From Olsenella sp. An285 (GTDB lineage Bacteria; Actinomycetota; Coriobacteriia; Coriobacteriales; Atopobiaceae): 64,000 nt of DNA. The stretch covers positions 113,128 to 177,127 of the forward strand of contig NZ_NFIZ01000005.1 of assembly GCF_002159625.1 (NCBI RefSeq), in the 5' to 3' direction. Below are positions 44,538 to 53,184 of the stretch, in pieces; the stretch's first letter is position 1; each line of letters begins with the position of its first letter. Both the position numbers and the translations under genes were made by a program. The notes below the pieces were generated by a model. The model had not been told where the DNA came from and did not search any database. It saw nothing but the letters and a program-made list of their open reading frames with translations.

Positions 44538-45370
44538 TGGGTAAGATTTCCAAGAAGACGCTCAACAGGGTCCTTCTGAGGACCCAGGGCTGCCAGTTCG
44601 CCCACAACTACGAGCGCATGCAGTCCCTGTCTCTCACCTACTGCATCTCGCCCGTCCTCGAGGAGCTCTACAAGGACGCCCCCAAGGAGCTGCGCATCAA
44701 GGCCATGCAGCGCTACCTCGAGTACTTCAACACGCACCCCATCGCCATCCCGTTCATCCTCGGCATCGCCACCGCCGTCGAGGAGAACACGGACGAGGAG
44801 CACAAGGACACCGTCACCGCGATCAAGACCTCGCTCATGGGCCCCTTCGCCGGCATCGGCGACTCGCTGCTCAACCTCACGTGGTTCCCGATCGCTGGCT
44901 CCATCGGCGCGTCCCTGTGCGTCTCCAACGGCAGCATCCTCGGCCCGATCGTGATGTTCCTGCTCATCAACCTCCTGTACTGGCCACTCAAGTACTTCGG
45001 CCTGCACAAGGGCTATGAGTCCGGCATGGCGCTCGTCGACAAGTTCGGCGTTGAGGTCTTCGACCGCCTCGGCGACGCCGCCAACGTCCTCGGCGTCATG
45101 GTCACCGGCGGCCTCATCGCCACGACGGTCAAGCTCAAGACCGCCATCGAGTTCTCCTTCGGCGAGGGCGACCCGCTCGTGCTCCAGACCCAGCTCGACT
45201 CCGTCCTGCCGTGCCTGCTGCCGATCATCGTGACCTTCATCTGCTACCGACTCCTGAAGAAGGGGCAGGGCAAGAACTCCGCCCAGATCATCCTCGGCAT
45301 CATCGCCGTGTGCCTGGTGCTCTTCGCCCTCAACTACTACGTCCCCGGCTTCCCCAAGATCTTCGCGTAA
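44537..45370 (+). CDS. PTS mannose-family IID component (second system)
   Basis: A 277-residue ManZ/AgaD-like subunit. TQGCQFAHNYERMQSLSL and TSLMGPFAGIGDSLLNLTWFPI match the family, and the hydrophobic C-terminus ends in the membrane. It starts in the stop codon of IIC. It closes the transporter set; the first sulfatase gene follows after 71 bases. Confidence 0.9.
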   Translation: MGKISKKTLNRVLLRTQGCQFAHNYERMQSLSLTYCISPVLEELYKDAPKELRIKAMQRYLEYFNTHPIAIPFILGIATAVEENTDEEHKDTVTAIKTSLMGPFAGIGDSLLNLTWFPIAGSIGASLCVSNGSILGPIVMFLLINLLYWPLKYFGLHKGYESGMALVDKFGVEVFDRLGDAANVLGVMVTGGLIATTVKLKTAIEFSFGEGDPLVLQTQLDSVLPCLLPIIVTFICYRLLKKGQGKNSAQIILGIIAVCLVLFALNYYVPGFPKIFA

Positions 45371-45441
45371 GGAGCCGCCCTTTCTCGACGCCCCGCTCAC
45401 CCCTCTGGGCGGGGCGTCTCTCCATAGAGCAAGGAGGAGCA

Positions 45442-46941
45442 ATGAGGACCGTTCTCGTTCTGATGGACACCCTGCGCAGGGACGCCCTCTCGTGCTACTG
45501 CCCCGAGAGGAGCGCGCGCACGCCCAACCTCGAGGCCTTCGCGCAGGACTCCGTCGTCTTTGACAACCACTGGATCGGCTCGGCGCCGTGCATGCCCGCC
45601 CGTCGCGACATCATGTGCGGCCGCTACAACTTCCTCGAGCGCCCCTGGGGCCCCGTCGAGCCCTTCGACGTGACGCTCGTGGACACGCTGCGCGCCGGTG
45701 GCGTCTACACCTGCATCAAGACCGACCACTGCCACTACGAGCGCACGGGCGGCGAGGGCTATCTCCAGCTCTTCAACACCTTCGAGTACTTCCGCGGCCA
45801 GGAGGGCGACCCCTGGATCAGCCGCATCGACGAGCCGGACAACATGCCCGAGACCTTCTACGGCCGCGTGCGCGAGCAGTACCAGAAGAACCGCGCCACG
45901 TGGCCCAACGAGGAGGACATGCCCTCGCCCCGCACGTTCCGCGCCGCGTGCGACTTCGTGGACCAGAATGCCGGGGACGACGACTTCTTCCTCATGGTCG
46001 AGGCCTTCGACCCGCACGAGCCCTTCGACGTGCCGGACAGGTACATGGACGAGTACGGCGGCAACGAGGGCCTGGACCGCGACTACTTCGAGATCCCGCC
46101 CTACAAGCGCGTCTCCGACACGGACATTCCCCAGAGCGCCGTCGACTACGTGCAGCGCCGCTACAAGGCGCTCGTCACCATGACCGACCACTGGTTCGGC
46201 ACGCTGATCGACAAGCTCAAGGAGAAGGACATGTACGAGGGCACGACCATCATCGTGACCACGGACCATGGCTACTTCCTCGGGAGCCGCGACTACCTGG
46301 GCAAGAACTACATGCACATGTACAACGAGATGGCCCACCTGCCGCTCATCGTGAAGTTCCCGGGCGGCGAGCGCGCGGGCGAGCGGGCGCGCCAGCTCAC
46401 GCAGGCCATCGACATCATGCCCACCGTCCTCGAGGCGCACGGCTGCCCCGTGCCGGACACCGTCATGGGCACCTCGCTCATGCCGCTCGCCACGGACGCC
46501 GAGGCGCCCACCCGCGAGTACGGGCTCTACGGCGTGCACGCCATGACCGTCAACGTGACGGACGGGCGCTACACCTACTTCCGCGCCCCCGTGCCGGGCA
46601 ACCAGCCCTGCTACGAGTACGCGGCGATCCCGCACACCATCCGCAAGAAGATGGGCACCGACTGCGTGGACGAGATCGAGATGGGCCGCTTCCTCTCCTG
46701 GACGGACTACCCCGTCTACAAGTTCCCGTGCAGGAAGCCGGCCAACATCGACCAGCGCGAGGACTGCCTCGAGGAGGTCCACGACTCGATGCTCTTCGAC
46801 CTCTCGACGGACTACGCGCAGGAGCACAACCTCGTGGGCGTGGACGGGAAGGCCGAGGAGCGCATGATCGAGCTCCTCAAGCGCGGCCTCGTCGAGCACG
46901 CCGCCCCCGCCGAGCAGTTCGAGCGGCTCGGGCTCTCCTGA
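45442..46941 (+). CDS. Cys-type sulfatase without signal peptide
   Basis: A 499-residue alkaline-phosphatase-superfamily sulfatase. MRTVLVLMDTLRRDALSCY supplies metal ligands; CMPARR (Cys50) is the formylglycine motif in the Cys form that anSME can mature, and ITTDHGYFLG-type TTDHGYF is the second metal site. No export signal, so desulfation is cytosolic, after PTS uptake. The motif after Cys-x-Pro-x-Arg is RDIMCGR and not the usual xxxxTG, an atypical feature. Start behind AAGGAGGAG. The substrate could be a sulfated galactose or N-acetylgalactosamine derivative. Confidence 0.88.
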   Translation: MRTVLVLMDTLRRDALSCYCPERSARTPNLEAFAQDSVVFDNHWIGSAPCMPARRDIMCGRYNFLERPWGPVEPFDVTLVDTLRAGGVYTCIKTDHCHYERTGGEGYLQLFNTFEYFRGQEGDPWISRIDEPDNMPETFYGRVREQYQKNRATWPNEEDMPSPRTFRAACDFVDQNAGDDDFFLMVEAFDPHEPFDVPDRYMDEYGGNEGLDRDYFEIPPYKRVSDTDIPQSAVDYVQRRYKALVTMTDHWFGTLIDKLKEKDMYEGTTIIVTTDHGYFLGSRDYLGKNYMHMYNEMAHLPLIVKFPGGERAGERARQLTQAIDIMPTVLEAHGCPVPDTVMGTSLMPLATDAEAPTREYGLYGVHAMTVNVTDGRYTYFRAPVPGNQPCYEYAAIPHTIRKKMGTDCVDEIEMGRFLSWTDYPVYKFPCRKPANIDQREDCLEEVHDSMLFDLSTDYAQEHNLVGVDGKAEERMIELLKRGLVEHAAPAEQFERLGLS

Positions 46942-46989
46942 CGGCTTGACGGGACGGCGCGCTCGTCGTCCCCGTCGAGCTCCCTTCTC

Positions 46990-47080
46990 GGCCGGGGGTC
47001 CGCCCCCGGCCCGGTCCCGCCCCGCGAAACGTCGCCAGCCGGGCTCTCTCCCCGGGCCCGTGGCTGGCGATTTTTCGCGG
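46990..47080 (+). terminator. Two hairpins after the first sulfatase gene
   Basis: A 9-bp hairpin GGCCGGGGG / CCCCCGGCC (46990-47011), then a long stem in which CCGCGAAA and TCGCCAGCC (47022-47040) pair with GGCTGGCGA and TTTCGCGG (47062-47080), with TTTTT inside. The second is a terminator candidate before the anSME gene, which has a TATGCT box of its own near 47118. Confidence 0.6.
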
Positions 47081-47158
47081 AGGGACCGGAGCGCGCCGCC
47101 GCGCGCGGCGGGGAGGGTATGCTCGAAAGGACCTTCGCCTCGTTCGGGAGACTCTGCC

Positions 47159-48253
47159 ATGAAGTACATCAGCTTCCTCATAAAGCCGGCGTCGAGCGCC
47201 TGTGACATGCGGTGCTCGTACTGCTTCTACCGCGACGTTGCGGACCACCGCGCGCACGCGGTGAGGGAGCGGATGAGCGCGGAGACCGTCCGCGCGCTCG
47301 TGGACAGGGCGCTGGCCCTGGGGGACGACGCCCAGGTGACCTTTGCCTTCCAGGGAGGCGAGCCCACGCTCGCGGGCCTGGACTTCTTCCGGGACTTCAC
47401 AGGCTACGTGGACGAGCGCCGCACCAACCAGAACGTGAGCTACGCGCTCCAGACCAACGCCCACACGATCACCCCCGAGTGGGCCGAGTTCTTCCGTGAG
47501 CACGCGTTTCTCGTGGGGGTCTCCGTGGACGCCTACCGCGAGCTGCACGACGGCCTGCGCAAGGACATCGCCCTTGGCCCCACGCACGCCCGCGTGATGG
47601 AGTCCGTGCGCATGCTGCGCGAGGCTGGCGTGGACTTCAACGTCCTCACGGTGCTCTCCGCGCAGCTCGCCCGGCACCCCCAGAGGGTCTTCAAGTTCTA
47701 CCAGCGCGAGAAGATCGACTACGTGCAGCTCATCCCGTGCCTCGCCGGCTTTGACGGCGAGGGCGCGGAGTACGCGCTCACGCCCCGGGCGTTCTTCTCG
47801 TTCTATCGCGCGTTCTTCGACCTGTGGCTGCGCGAGGTCCAGGCCGGCCACGTCATCTCGGTGGGGCTCTTTGACAACGTCATGCAGCTCTCCCTGGGGC
47901 AGTACCCCCAGGCCTGCGGGATGCTCGGCCGCTGCGCCCCGCAGTTCGTGGTGGAGAGCAACGGGGACGTCTACCCGTGCGACTTCTACGCGCTCGACGA
48001 GTACCGCTGCGGAAACGTTCGCGAGGACTCGCTCGAGGACATGGCGTCGTGCGAGGCCATGCGCACCTTCCTCGCGGAGCCGAGGAGGCCCTGCGCGGCG
48101 TGCGCGGACTGCCCCTTCGAGGGCATCTGCCACCGCAACTGCAAGCGGCTGAACGCGTCGTACTACGACGACGAGTACTGCGGCTACCGCGCGTTTCTCG
48201 AGCACGCCTACGAGCCGCTCGCGCGCGTCGCCCGCATGCTCGTGAGCAGGTAA
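47159..48253 (+). CDS. Anaerobic sulfatase-maturating enzyme (radical SAM)
   Basis: A 364-residue anSME that oxidises the active-site Cys (or Ser) of sulfatases to formylglycine using S-adenosylmethionine and no oxygen. The radical SAM cluster is CDMRCSYC (15, 19, 22), and the SPASM region carries auxiliary cluster cysteines (CGMLGRC, DVYPCDFY, CAACADCPFEGICHRNC). It lies between the two sulfatases that it presumably activates. Its TAA stop is the first part of a family B palindrome. Start behind GGGAG. Confidence 0.93.
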   Translation: MKYISFLIKPASSACDMRCSYCFYRDVADHRAHAVRERMSAETVRALVDRALALGDDAQVTFAFQGGEPTLAGLDFFRDFTGYVDERRTNQNVSYALQTNAHTITPEWAEFFREHAFLVGVSVDAYRELHDGLRKDIALGPTHARVMESVRMLREAGVDFNVLTVLSAQLARHPQRVFKFYQREKIDYVQLIPCLAGFDGEGAEYALTPRAFFSFYRAFFDLWLREVQAGHVISVGLFDNVMQLSLGQYPQACGMLGRCAPQFVVESNGDVYPCDFYALDEYRCGNVREDSLEDMASCEAMRTFLAEPRRPCAACADCPFEGICHRNCKRLNASYYDDEYCGYRAFLEHAYEPLARVARMLVSR

Positions 48254-48277
48254 AAAGGGGACGGGTCCCTTTTTACA
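48251..48277. repeat. Family B palindrome variant overlapping a stop codon
   Basis: An imperfect palindrome TGTAAAAAGGGAC-type: left TAAAAAGGGGAC, right GTCCCTTTTTACA. The TAA of the anSME gene (48251-48253) is the first triplet of the repeat. Confidence 0.8.
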
Positions 48278-48289
48278 TAAAACTATTCT

Positions 48290-48316
48290 GCAAAAAGGGA
48301 CCCGTCCCCTTGTGCG
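48290..48316. repeat. Family B palindrome variant
   Basis: GCAAAAAGGGACCC paired with GTCCCCTTGTGC, immediately before the ribosome binding site of the second sulfatase and inverted relative to the copy at 48251. Confidence 0.7.
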
Positions 48317-48333
48317 GGCGAACGGGAGGAATC

Positions 48334-49821
48334 ATGGCAAGCACCGCAGACGGCGAGCTGGAGAGCCGCCGTCCCAACGTGGTCCTCATTGTCTGCGACC
48401 AGTTTAGGGGGGACTGTCTTGGCGTGGCCGGGCATCCGGACGTCAAGACGCCCTACCTCGACACGCTGGCGGCGCAGGGCACGTTCTTCGAGAACGGCTA
48501 CTCGGCCTGCCCGAGCTGCATCCCCGCGCGCGCCTCGCTGCTCACCGGCAAGTCCCCGCGCTCGACGGGGCGCGTGGGGTACCAGGACGGCATCCCCTGG
48601 AACTACGACCACATGATGGCGGAGGAGTTCTCCGCCGCCGGCTACCAGACGGCCATGGTGGGCAAGATGCACGTGCACCCGCCGCGCCTGGGCTGCGGCT
48701 TCCAGCACTACCGCCTGCACGACGGCTACATCGGCCACTACCGCAAGGCCAACAAGCCGCACTGGATGCACCAGGACGTCTCCGACGACTACGTGCGCTT
48801 CCTCCGCTCCGAGCTGGGGCCCGAGGCGGACGTCAACGGCACGGGCGTGGAGAACAACTCCTGGATCGCCCGCCCGTGGGTCTACGAGGAGCGCCTGCAC
48901 CCCACCAACTGGGTCGTGGACGAGTCCATCCGCTTCATAGAGACGCGCGACCGCACGCGCCCGTTCTTCCTCATGGCCAGCTTCGTGCGCCCTCACCCGC
49001 CCTTTGACGCCCCGGCGGCCTACTACCAGCCCTACCTCGACCGCGAGCTGCGCGAGCCCGCCCGCGGCGACTGGGACGACGTCGAGGCCACCGAGCGCGA
49101 CGGCATGATCATCGACAGCCCGCACGGCTGCCGCGACGCCACCCTGCGCCACGAGGCCATGGCGGGCTACTACGGCTGCATCACGCACATCGACCACCAG
49201 ATCGGCCGCCTCATCACCACGCTGGAGAACGACGAGACGTACGAGAACACCGTGGTGCTCTTCACGGCGGATCACGGCGAGATGCTCTTCGACCACAGCT
49301 CCTTTCGCAAGGTCCTGCCCTACGAGGGCAGCACGCACGTGCCCTTCATCGTGCGCGTGGGCTCCAGGGTGCTTCCGGAGGGCAAGCCCGCGCCGCGCCG
49401 CTCCGAGGCCGTGGTGGACCTCATGGACGTCATGCCCACGCTGCTCGACCTCGTGGGCGTGCCCGTTCCGGAGGGCGTGGACGGCTCCTCCCTCAAGGGC
49501 GAGATCACGGGCGAGAAGAACCTCGGCCGCGCGTACCTCCACGGCGAGCACTCCGGCAGCCACGAGCAGTCCAACCAGTACATCGTCACGGAGCACGACA
49601 AGTACGTCTGGTTCACGCAGACCGGCATCGAGCGCTACTTCGACCTCGACGCGGACCCGCGCGAGGAGCACGACCTCGCCCACGACCCGGCCTGTGCCGA
49701 GCGCGTGGCCGAGCTCCGTGCCATACTCGTAGAGGAGCTTCGCGACCGCGAGGAGGGCTACGTGCGCGACGGCGAGCTCGTCGTGGGCAGGAAGCCCAGG
49801 ATCGTGCTCGAGCAGGCGTAG
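48334..49821 (+). CDS. Arylsulfatase-type Cys sulfatase without signal peptide
   Basis: A 495-residue sulfatase with the canonical motif CIPARASLLTG (Cys62), N-terminal metal ligands in VVLIVCDQFRGDCLG, second metal site FTADHGEMLFDHS and the lysine in VGKMHVHPP. It is a different subfamily from the sulfatase at 45442 (longer motif match, choline-sulfatase/arylsulfatase-like layout), so the pair may remove two different sulfate positions. No signal peptide: cytosolic. Start behind GGGAGGA. It depends on the anSME encoded just upstream. Confidence 0.9.
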   Translation: MASTADGELESRRPNVVLIVCDQFRGDCLGVAGHPDVKTPYLDTLAAQGTFFENGYSACPSCIPARASLLTGKSPRSTGRVGYQDGIPWNYDHMMAEEFSAAGYQTAMVGKMHVHPPRLGCGFQHYRLHDGYIGHYRKANKPHWMHQDVSDDYVRFLRSELGPEADVNGTGVENNSWIARPWVYEERLHPTNWVVDESIRFIETRDRTRPFFLMASFVRPHPPFDAPAAYYQPYLDRELREPARGDWDDVEATERDGMIIDSPHGCRDATLRHEAMAGYYGCITHIDHQIGRLITTLENDETYENTVVLFTADHGEMLFDHSSFRKVLPYEGSTHVPFIVRVGSRVLPEGKPAPRRSEAVVDLMDVMPTLLDLVGVPVPEGVDGSSLKGEITGEKNLGRAYLHGEHSGSHEQSNQYIVTEHDKYVWFTQTGIERYFDLDADPREEHDLAHDPACAERVAELRAILVEELRDREEGYVRDGELVVGRKPRIVLEQA

Positions 49822-49863
49822 CCAAGGCGCGGGCGGGGCGTGCCGCCCGGAGGAGGGGAACGC

Positions 49864-50499
49864 ATGGACTGGCAGCTGATAGGCATCATCCTGGTGGCGC
49901 TCTGCGTCATCTCGCTCGTCTACACCGAGGTCCAGAAGCGCCTGGTCTTCTCGCGCTACGAGAGGCTCTTCGAGCGGGGGGACTTCGAGGGGTGCCTGCG
50001 CCTTCTCGACGGCCCGCTGGTGCGCCTCATCTACCCGCGCTACAACCTGCTCTACATGCGCCTCAACGCGCAGATGTGCCTGCAGGACGATGACGAGTCG
50101 CGGCGTATCATTGAGGAGATGCTTGGCCTTCATGCGAGCGACGAGCAGCGCCTGGTCCTTCTCCTCCGCGCGTTCAACTTCTTCGTGGAGCAGCAGGACT
50201 ACGCCCGTGCCAAGGAGCTTCTCGGGGAGCTGCGCCAGAAGGCCGCGCCCGAGCAGCTCGCCGAGTGCGAGCGCACGTACGCGATCTTTGCCGAGAAGAG
50301 CTCCGCCTACATCAAGGAGATGGAGGCGGAGCTCCGCGAGGCCGGGTCCGCGGACAGGACCAAGCTGCTCTACCTGCTCTCGGTGCAGTACGAGAACAAG
50401 GGCGACGCCCGCCGCGCGAACGAGTACCTCGAGCGCGTCCAGGACGTCTTCGAGGCGCCCGTCGGCGCGGGCGACGGGGCCGACGGGGCCGAGGGCTAG
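49864..50499 (+). CDS. Membrane-anchored helical-repeat protein, second copy
   Basis: A 211-residue paralog of the 34778 protein: a single N-terminal membrane helix (LIGIILVALCVISLVYTE), then RYERLFERGDFEGCLRLLDG, FNFFVEQQDYARAKELLGEL and QYENKGDARRANEYLERV at the same places as YQGFFETGHYKEAIGAL, FNYFTQKGEKDRCKELLAQL and QYANKGDKTHAKQYKRRF in the other copy. The repeat pattern is TPR-like. I know no name for the family. Position: directly after a sulfatase and before the TauE/SafE permease. Start behind GAGGAGGGG. Confidence 0.75.
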   Translation: MDWQLIGIILVALCVISLVYTEVQKRLVFSRYERLFERGDFEGCLRLLDGPLVRLIYPRYNLLYMRLNAQMCLQDDDESRRIIEEMLGLHASDEQRLVLLLRAFNFFVEQQDYARAKELLGELRQKAAPEQLAECERTYAIFAEKSSAYIKEMEAELREAGSADRTKLLYLLSVQYENKGDARRANEYLERVQDVFEAPVGAGDGADGAEG

Positions 50500-50562
50500 C
50501 GCGCCCCGCGCAGGCAGGTGGGTCCCCGGGCCCCTCCCGGGAAGGAAGAAAGGTCGTCACCC

Positions 50563-51351
50563 ATGCAAGTGCTCGTTCTCCTGGTCAGTTTCTTTGCCTG
50601 CACCGTGGGTGCCATCTGCGGCATCGGTGGCGGCATCATCATCAAGCCGGTGCTCGACGCCACCGGCGTGGCGGACGTGGCCACGATCAACTTCCTCTCC
50701 GGCTGCACGGTCCTCTCGATGACGCTCTACTCCGTCCTCAAGGCCAAGCTCTCCGGAACCTCCACCATCGACCCCAAGACCGACACCCCGCTCGCCATCG
50801 GCGCCGCGGTGGGCGGCCTCGCCGGCAAGGAGCTCTTCTCCATCGTGGCCGGGCTCTTCCCGGACCCCAACACCGCCGGCGCGGTGCAGGCGGGGCTCCT
50901 TCTGCTCATCACCCTGGGCACGCTCGTCTACACCATCTACAAGGAGAAGATCCCCACGCTCAACGTCACCTCCATGGTGGCGTGCCTGGCCATCGGCTTT
51001 GCGCTGGGCGTGTGCTCCTCGTTCCTGGGCATCGGCGGCGGCCCCATCAACCTGGTGGTGCTCTTCTACTTCTTCACCATGGCCACCAAGCGCGCGGCCT
51101 CGAGCTCGCTCTACATCATCCTGTTCTCGCAGGCCACGAGCACCGCGAGCTCCATCGTCACCGGCGGCTACGTGGGCGTCGACCTGATGCTCCTGGCGGC
51201 GATGGTGGTCTGCGGCATCCTGGGCGGCATCGTGGGCCGCAAGGTCAACTCCAAGATCGACGACAAGACCGTCGACAAGCTCTTCATGGGCCTGATGGTG
51301 CTCATCATCCTCATCAACGCGTACAACATCTGGAAGTTCGCGCTGGCGTAG
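50563..51351 (+). CDS. TauE/SafE (TSUP) family permease
   Basis: A 262-residue membrane protein with two repeated halves, each containing the family motif CGIGGGIIIKPVL / LGIGGGPINLVVLF, and about eight helices. TSUP proteins move sulfite, sulfate or organosulfur anions. Next to two cytosolic sulfatases it is best read as the exporter that removes the freed sulfate; direction and ion are inferred. GAAGGAAG precedes the start. It is the last gene of the glycan locus. Confidence 0.87.
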   Translation: MQVLVLLVSFFACTVGAICGIGGGIIIKPVLDATGVADVATINFLSGCTVLSMTLYSVLKAKLSGTSTIDPKTDTPLAIGAAVGGLAGKELFSIVAGLFPDPNTAGAVQAGLLLLITLGTLVYTIYKEKIPTLNVTSMVACLAIGFALGVCSSFLGIGGGPINLVVLFYFFTMATKRAASSSLYIILFSQATSTASSIVTGGYVGVDLMLLAAMVVCGILGGIVGRKVNSKIDDKTVDKLFMGLMVLIILINAYNIWKFALA

Positions 51352-51547
51352 GCTCGTCAGAGGGCCATCGTCTGCCTGCGTCTTTGCAGAAGAGCAAAAG
51401 AAATAAAAAAGAGCAAAAGCAATAAATGGGCGCAGGTGCGCGACGGGCGCTCTTTGTGCCTGCCTAACGCTTTTGTCACGTTGCGCGCCGCGCGTCGGTC
51501 ACGCCCCCTTCCCGGGTATCATTTCAGAAACGGGACAGGAGGTGGGG

Positions 51548-52855
51548 ATGCGGCTACGTCGTGACAGACCCGGGCGGCGCAGGAGGCGCAACCTCCTGCT
51601 GGCCCTTCTCGTGGTGGTGGCGCTGCTCGACGGCGCCACGCTCGCGGGCGCGGCCGTGCTGCACGCGCGCCGGCTCGAGCGCGTCACGGGCACCAATGCC
51701 GTGACCGCCCCCGCCGTCGAGTCCGAGCGCCGCACCGACGCCTTCACGGCAGAGCTGGAGTACGGCGCGCTCTTCTCGGCAGAGGGCCACCGCGTTGCCT
51801 CGGAGGTCGCCTGGGACGACGACTGGTTCTTCGAGGACGCCTCCGCCTACAACCCCGAGCTCGCCCACACGTGCGCCGTGCTCTCCGCCGTTGCCAACGC
51901 GGAGAGCTCCTACTACCAGCAGGGGTCGGACTCCCCGGCCTATGCCGAGCACGCCTTTGCGGCGCTGGGCTTCGACGAGGTGTGCACGGCGTCCTACCGC
52001 TATCGCAGCGAGGTCCTGGACGAGGTCCTGGGCGTGCTGGACGGGACGGACGTCGTGGCGTACACGCTCGCCACCAAGCGCGTGAGCTCGTCTGCGACGG
52101 GGGAGGAGAAGGAGCTCTGCGTCGTGGTGGTGCGCGGGTCGTACGGCTCCGAGTGGCTCTCCAACATCAAGATCGAGGGCGCCGAGGACGCTACGAGAGA
52201 CGGGGACCACCTGGGCTTCACCCTTGCCGCGGAGGAGATCGTGGCGGACCTCGAGGAGCGCGCGGCGCAGCTGGACCCGGGCGTCGAGCGCACGTACCTC
52301 TTCTGCGGACACAGCCGCGGCGGCGCGGTCGCCAACCTGCTCGCGAGCTACGTGGACGCGGTCGGCGCGCTGGCCACGGCCGAGGACGTGCGCGCCTACA
52401 CCTTTGCCACGCCCAACTGCACCTCCTCCGCAGACGCGCGCGACGCGGCCTACGGCAACATCTTCAACGTGCTCAACCCGTCCGACCTGGTGCCGCGCCT
52501 GCCGCTCTCCAGCTGGGGCTACGAGCGCTACGGCACGGACGTCTGGCTCCCGGGCGAGGGCGACGCCTCCTTCGCGCGGCTCGAGGGCGCGATGCGGGAG
52601 TCCTACCTCAAGACCATGGGGACGGAGTGCCCGGCTGACCCGGGGGACCGCACGGCCGTCGAGCGCTTCTGCGCGCGGATCGCGGCGCGCGTCTCGAGCT
52701 TCGACGAGCTCGTCTCCCCGGCGGGGCTCGTTGAGCTGCTGGGCGCCTGCACCGAGGTGGACGTCGCGCGCCTCCTGGCGAGCCACTATCCCAACACCTA
52801 CATCGCCTGGCTCGACGCGCTGCGCACAAAGAACTGTGCTACCATGAGGCGCTAG
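51548..52855 (+). CDS. Class 3 lipase-like exported or membrane-anchored hydrolase
   Basis: A 435-residue protein: very basic start (RLRRDRPGRRRRR), one hydrophobic segment (about 14-38, LLLALLVVVALLDGATLAGAAVLHA), then an alpha/beta hydrolase domain. Nucleophile Ser256 lies in FCGHSRGGAVANLLASY; VVRGSYGSEW could be the oxyanion region and NPSDLVPRLP holds the acid typical of class 3 lipases. The substrate is not predictable; a lipid or ester at the cell surface is likely. Start behind GGAGGTG. The pheS T-box leader begins in its 3' spacer. Confidence 0.78.
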   Translation: MRLRRDRPGRRRRRNLLLALLVVVALLDGATLAGAAVLHARRLERVTGTNAVTAPAVESERRTDAFTAELEYGALFSAEGHRVASEVAWDDDWFFEDASAYNPELAHTCAVLSAVANAESSYYQQGSDSPAYAEHAFAALGFDEVCTASYRYRSEVLDEVLGVLDGTDVVAYTLATKRVSSSATGEEKELCVVVVRGSYGSEWLSNIKIEGAEDATRDGDHLGFTLAAEEIVADLEERAAQLDPGVERTYLFCGHSRGGAVANLLASYVDAVGALATAEDVRAYTFATPNCTSSADARDAAYGNIFNVLNPSDLVPRLPLSSWGYERYGTDVWLPGEGDASFARLEGAMRESYLKTMGTECPADPGDRTAVERFCARIAARVSSFDELVSPAGLVELLGACTEVDVARLLASHYPNTYIAWLDALRTKNCATMRR

Positions 52856-52857
52856 GC

Positions 52858-53150
52858 GATGACGGAGAGGTCTGGGCGTCGCGTTGCCAGCGGACAAGAG
52901 ATGGGGGTCACCGGCTGAGAGCCCCCTCCAAGGCAGAGGCCCGGAGTTCACTCCACCAGCCGCGACCTGAACGACTTGACAAAGGGACTGTCCCCTTGTC
53001 AAGTTGAGTAGGGAAGCCGGGCGCCCCACGGAACGGGGCAAGAAGAGCGGGCGCGCGGGGGAGACAACCCGTCGCGCCAACCGAGGTGGTACCGCGGAGA
53101 CTATCCGTCCTTGGGCAGCAGCAAGAGCCGCTCGAGGGCGGTTTTTTATC
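52858..53150 (+). ncRNA. T-box leader of pheST, carrying a family B palindrome
   Basis: The T-box core GAGGTGGTACCGCGG (53083-53097) is essentially canonical, and the leader ends in a CCGC/GCGG stem followed by TTTTTT (53142-53147). GGCTGAGAG (52914) is a stem I motif, and TTC at 52947-52949 in GGAGTTCACTCC is the likely phenylalanine specifier. Uncharged tRNA-Phe binding would favour antitermination and pheST expression. Between stem I and the T-box core a 29-base family B palindrome is inserted. Confidence 0.85.
52975..53003. repeat. Family B palindrome inside the T-box leader
   Basis: CTTGACAAAGGGAC paired with GTCCCCTTGTCAAG around a central T, one mismatch. It lies in the linker between the stem I region and the antiterminator domain of the pheS leader. 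Confidence 0.85.
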
Positions 53151-53184
53151 GAGAAGGGCCACGGGCCCGAGAAGGGAAGACGCA

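Noticed and set aside
48251..48316. Terminator between anSME and the second sulfatase
   Set aside because: The paired repeats fold well but match the dispersed family B palindromes and lack a U-run, so I list them as repeats and treat the genes as probably co-transcribed.
45397..50133. Two open frames of about 600 codons antisense to the sulfatase genes
   Set aside because: The sense strand encodes intact sulfatases and anSME with ribosome binding sites; the antisense translations have no recognisable features.
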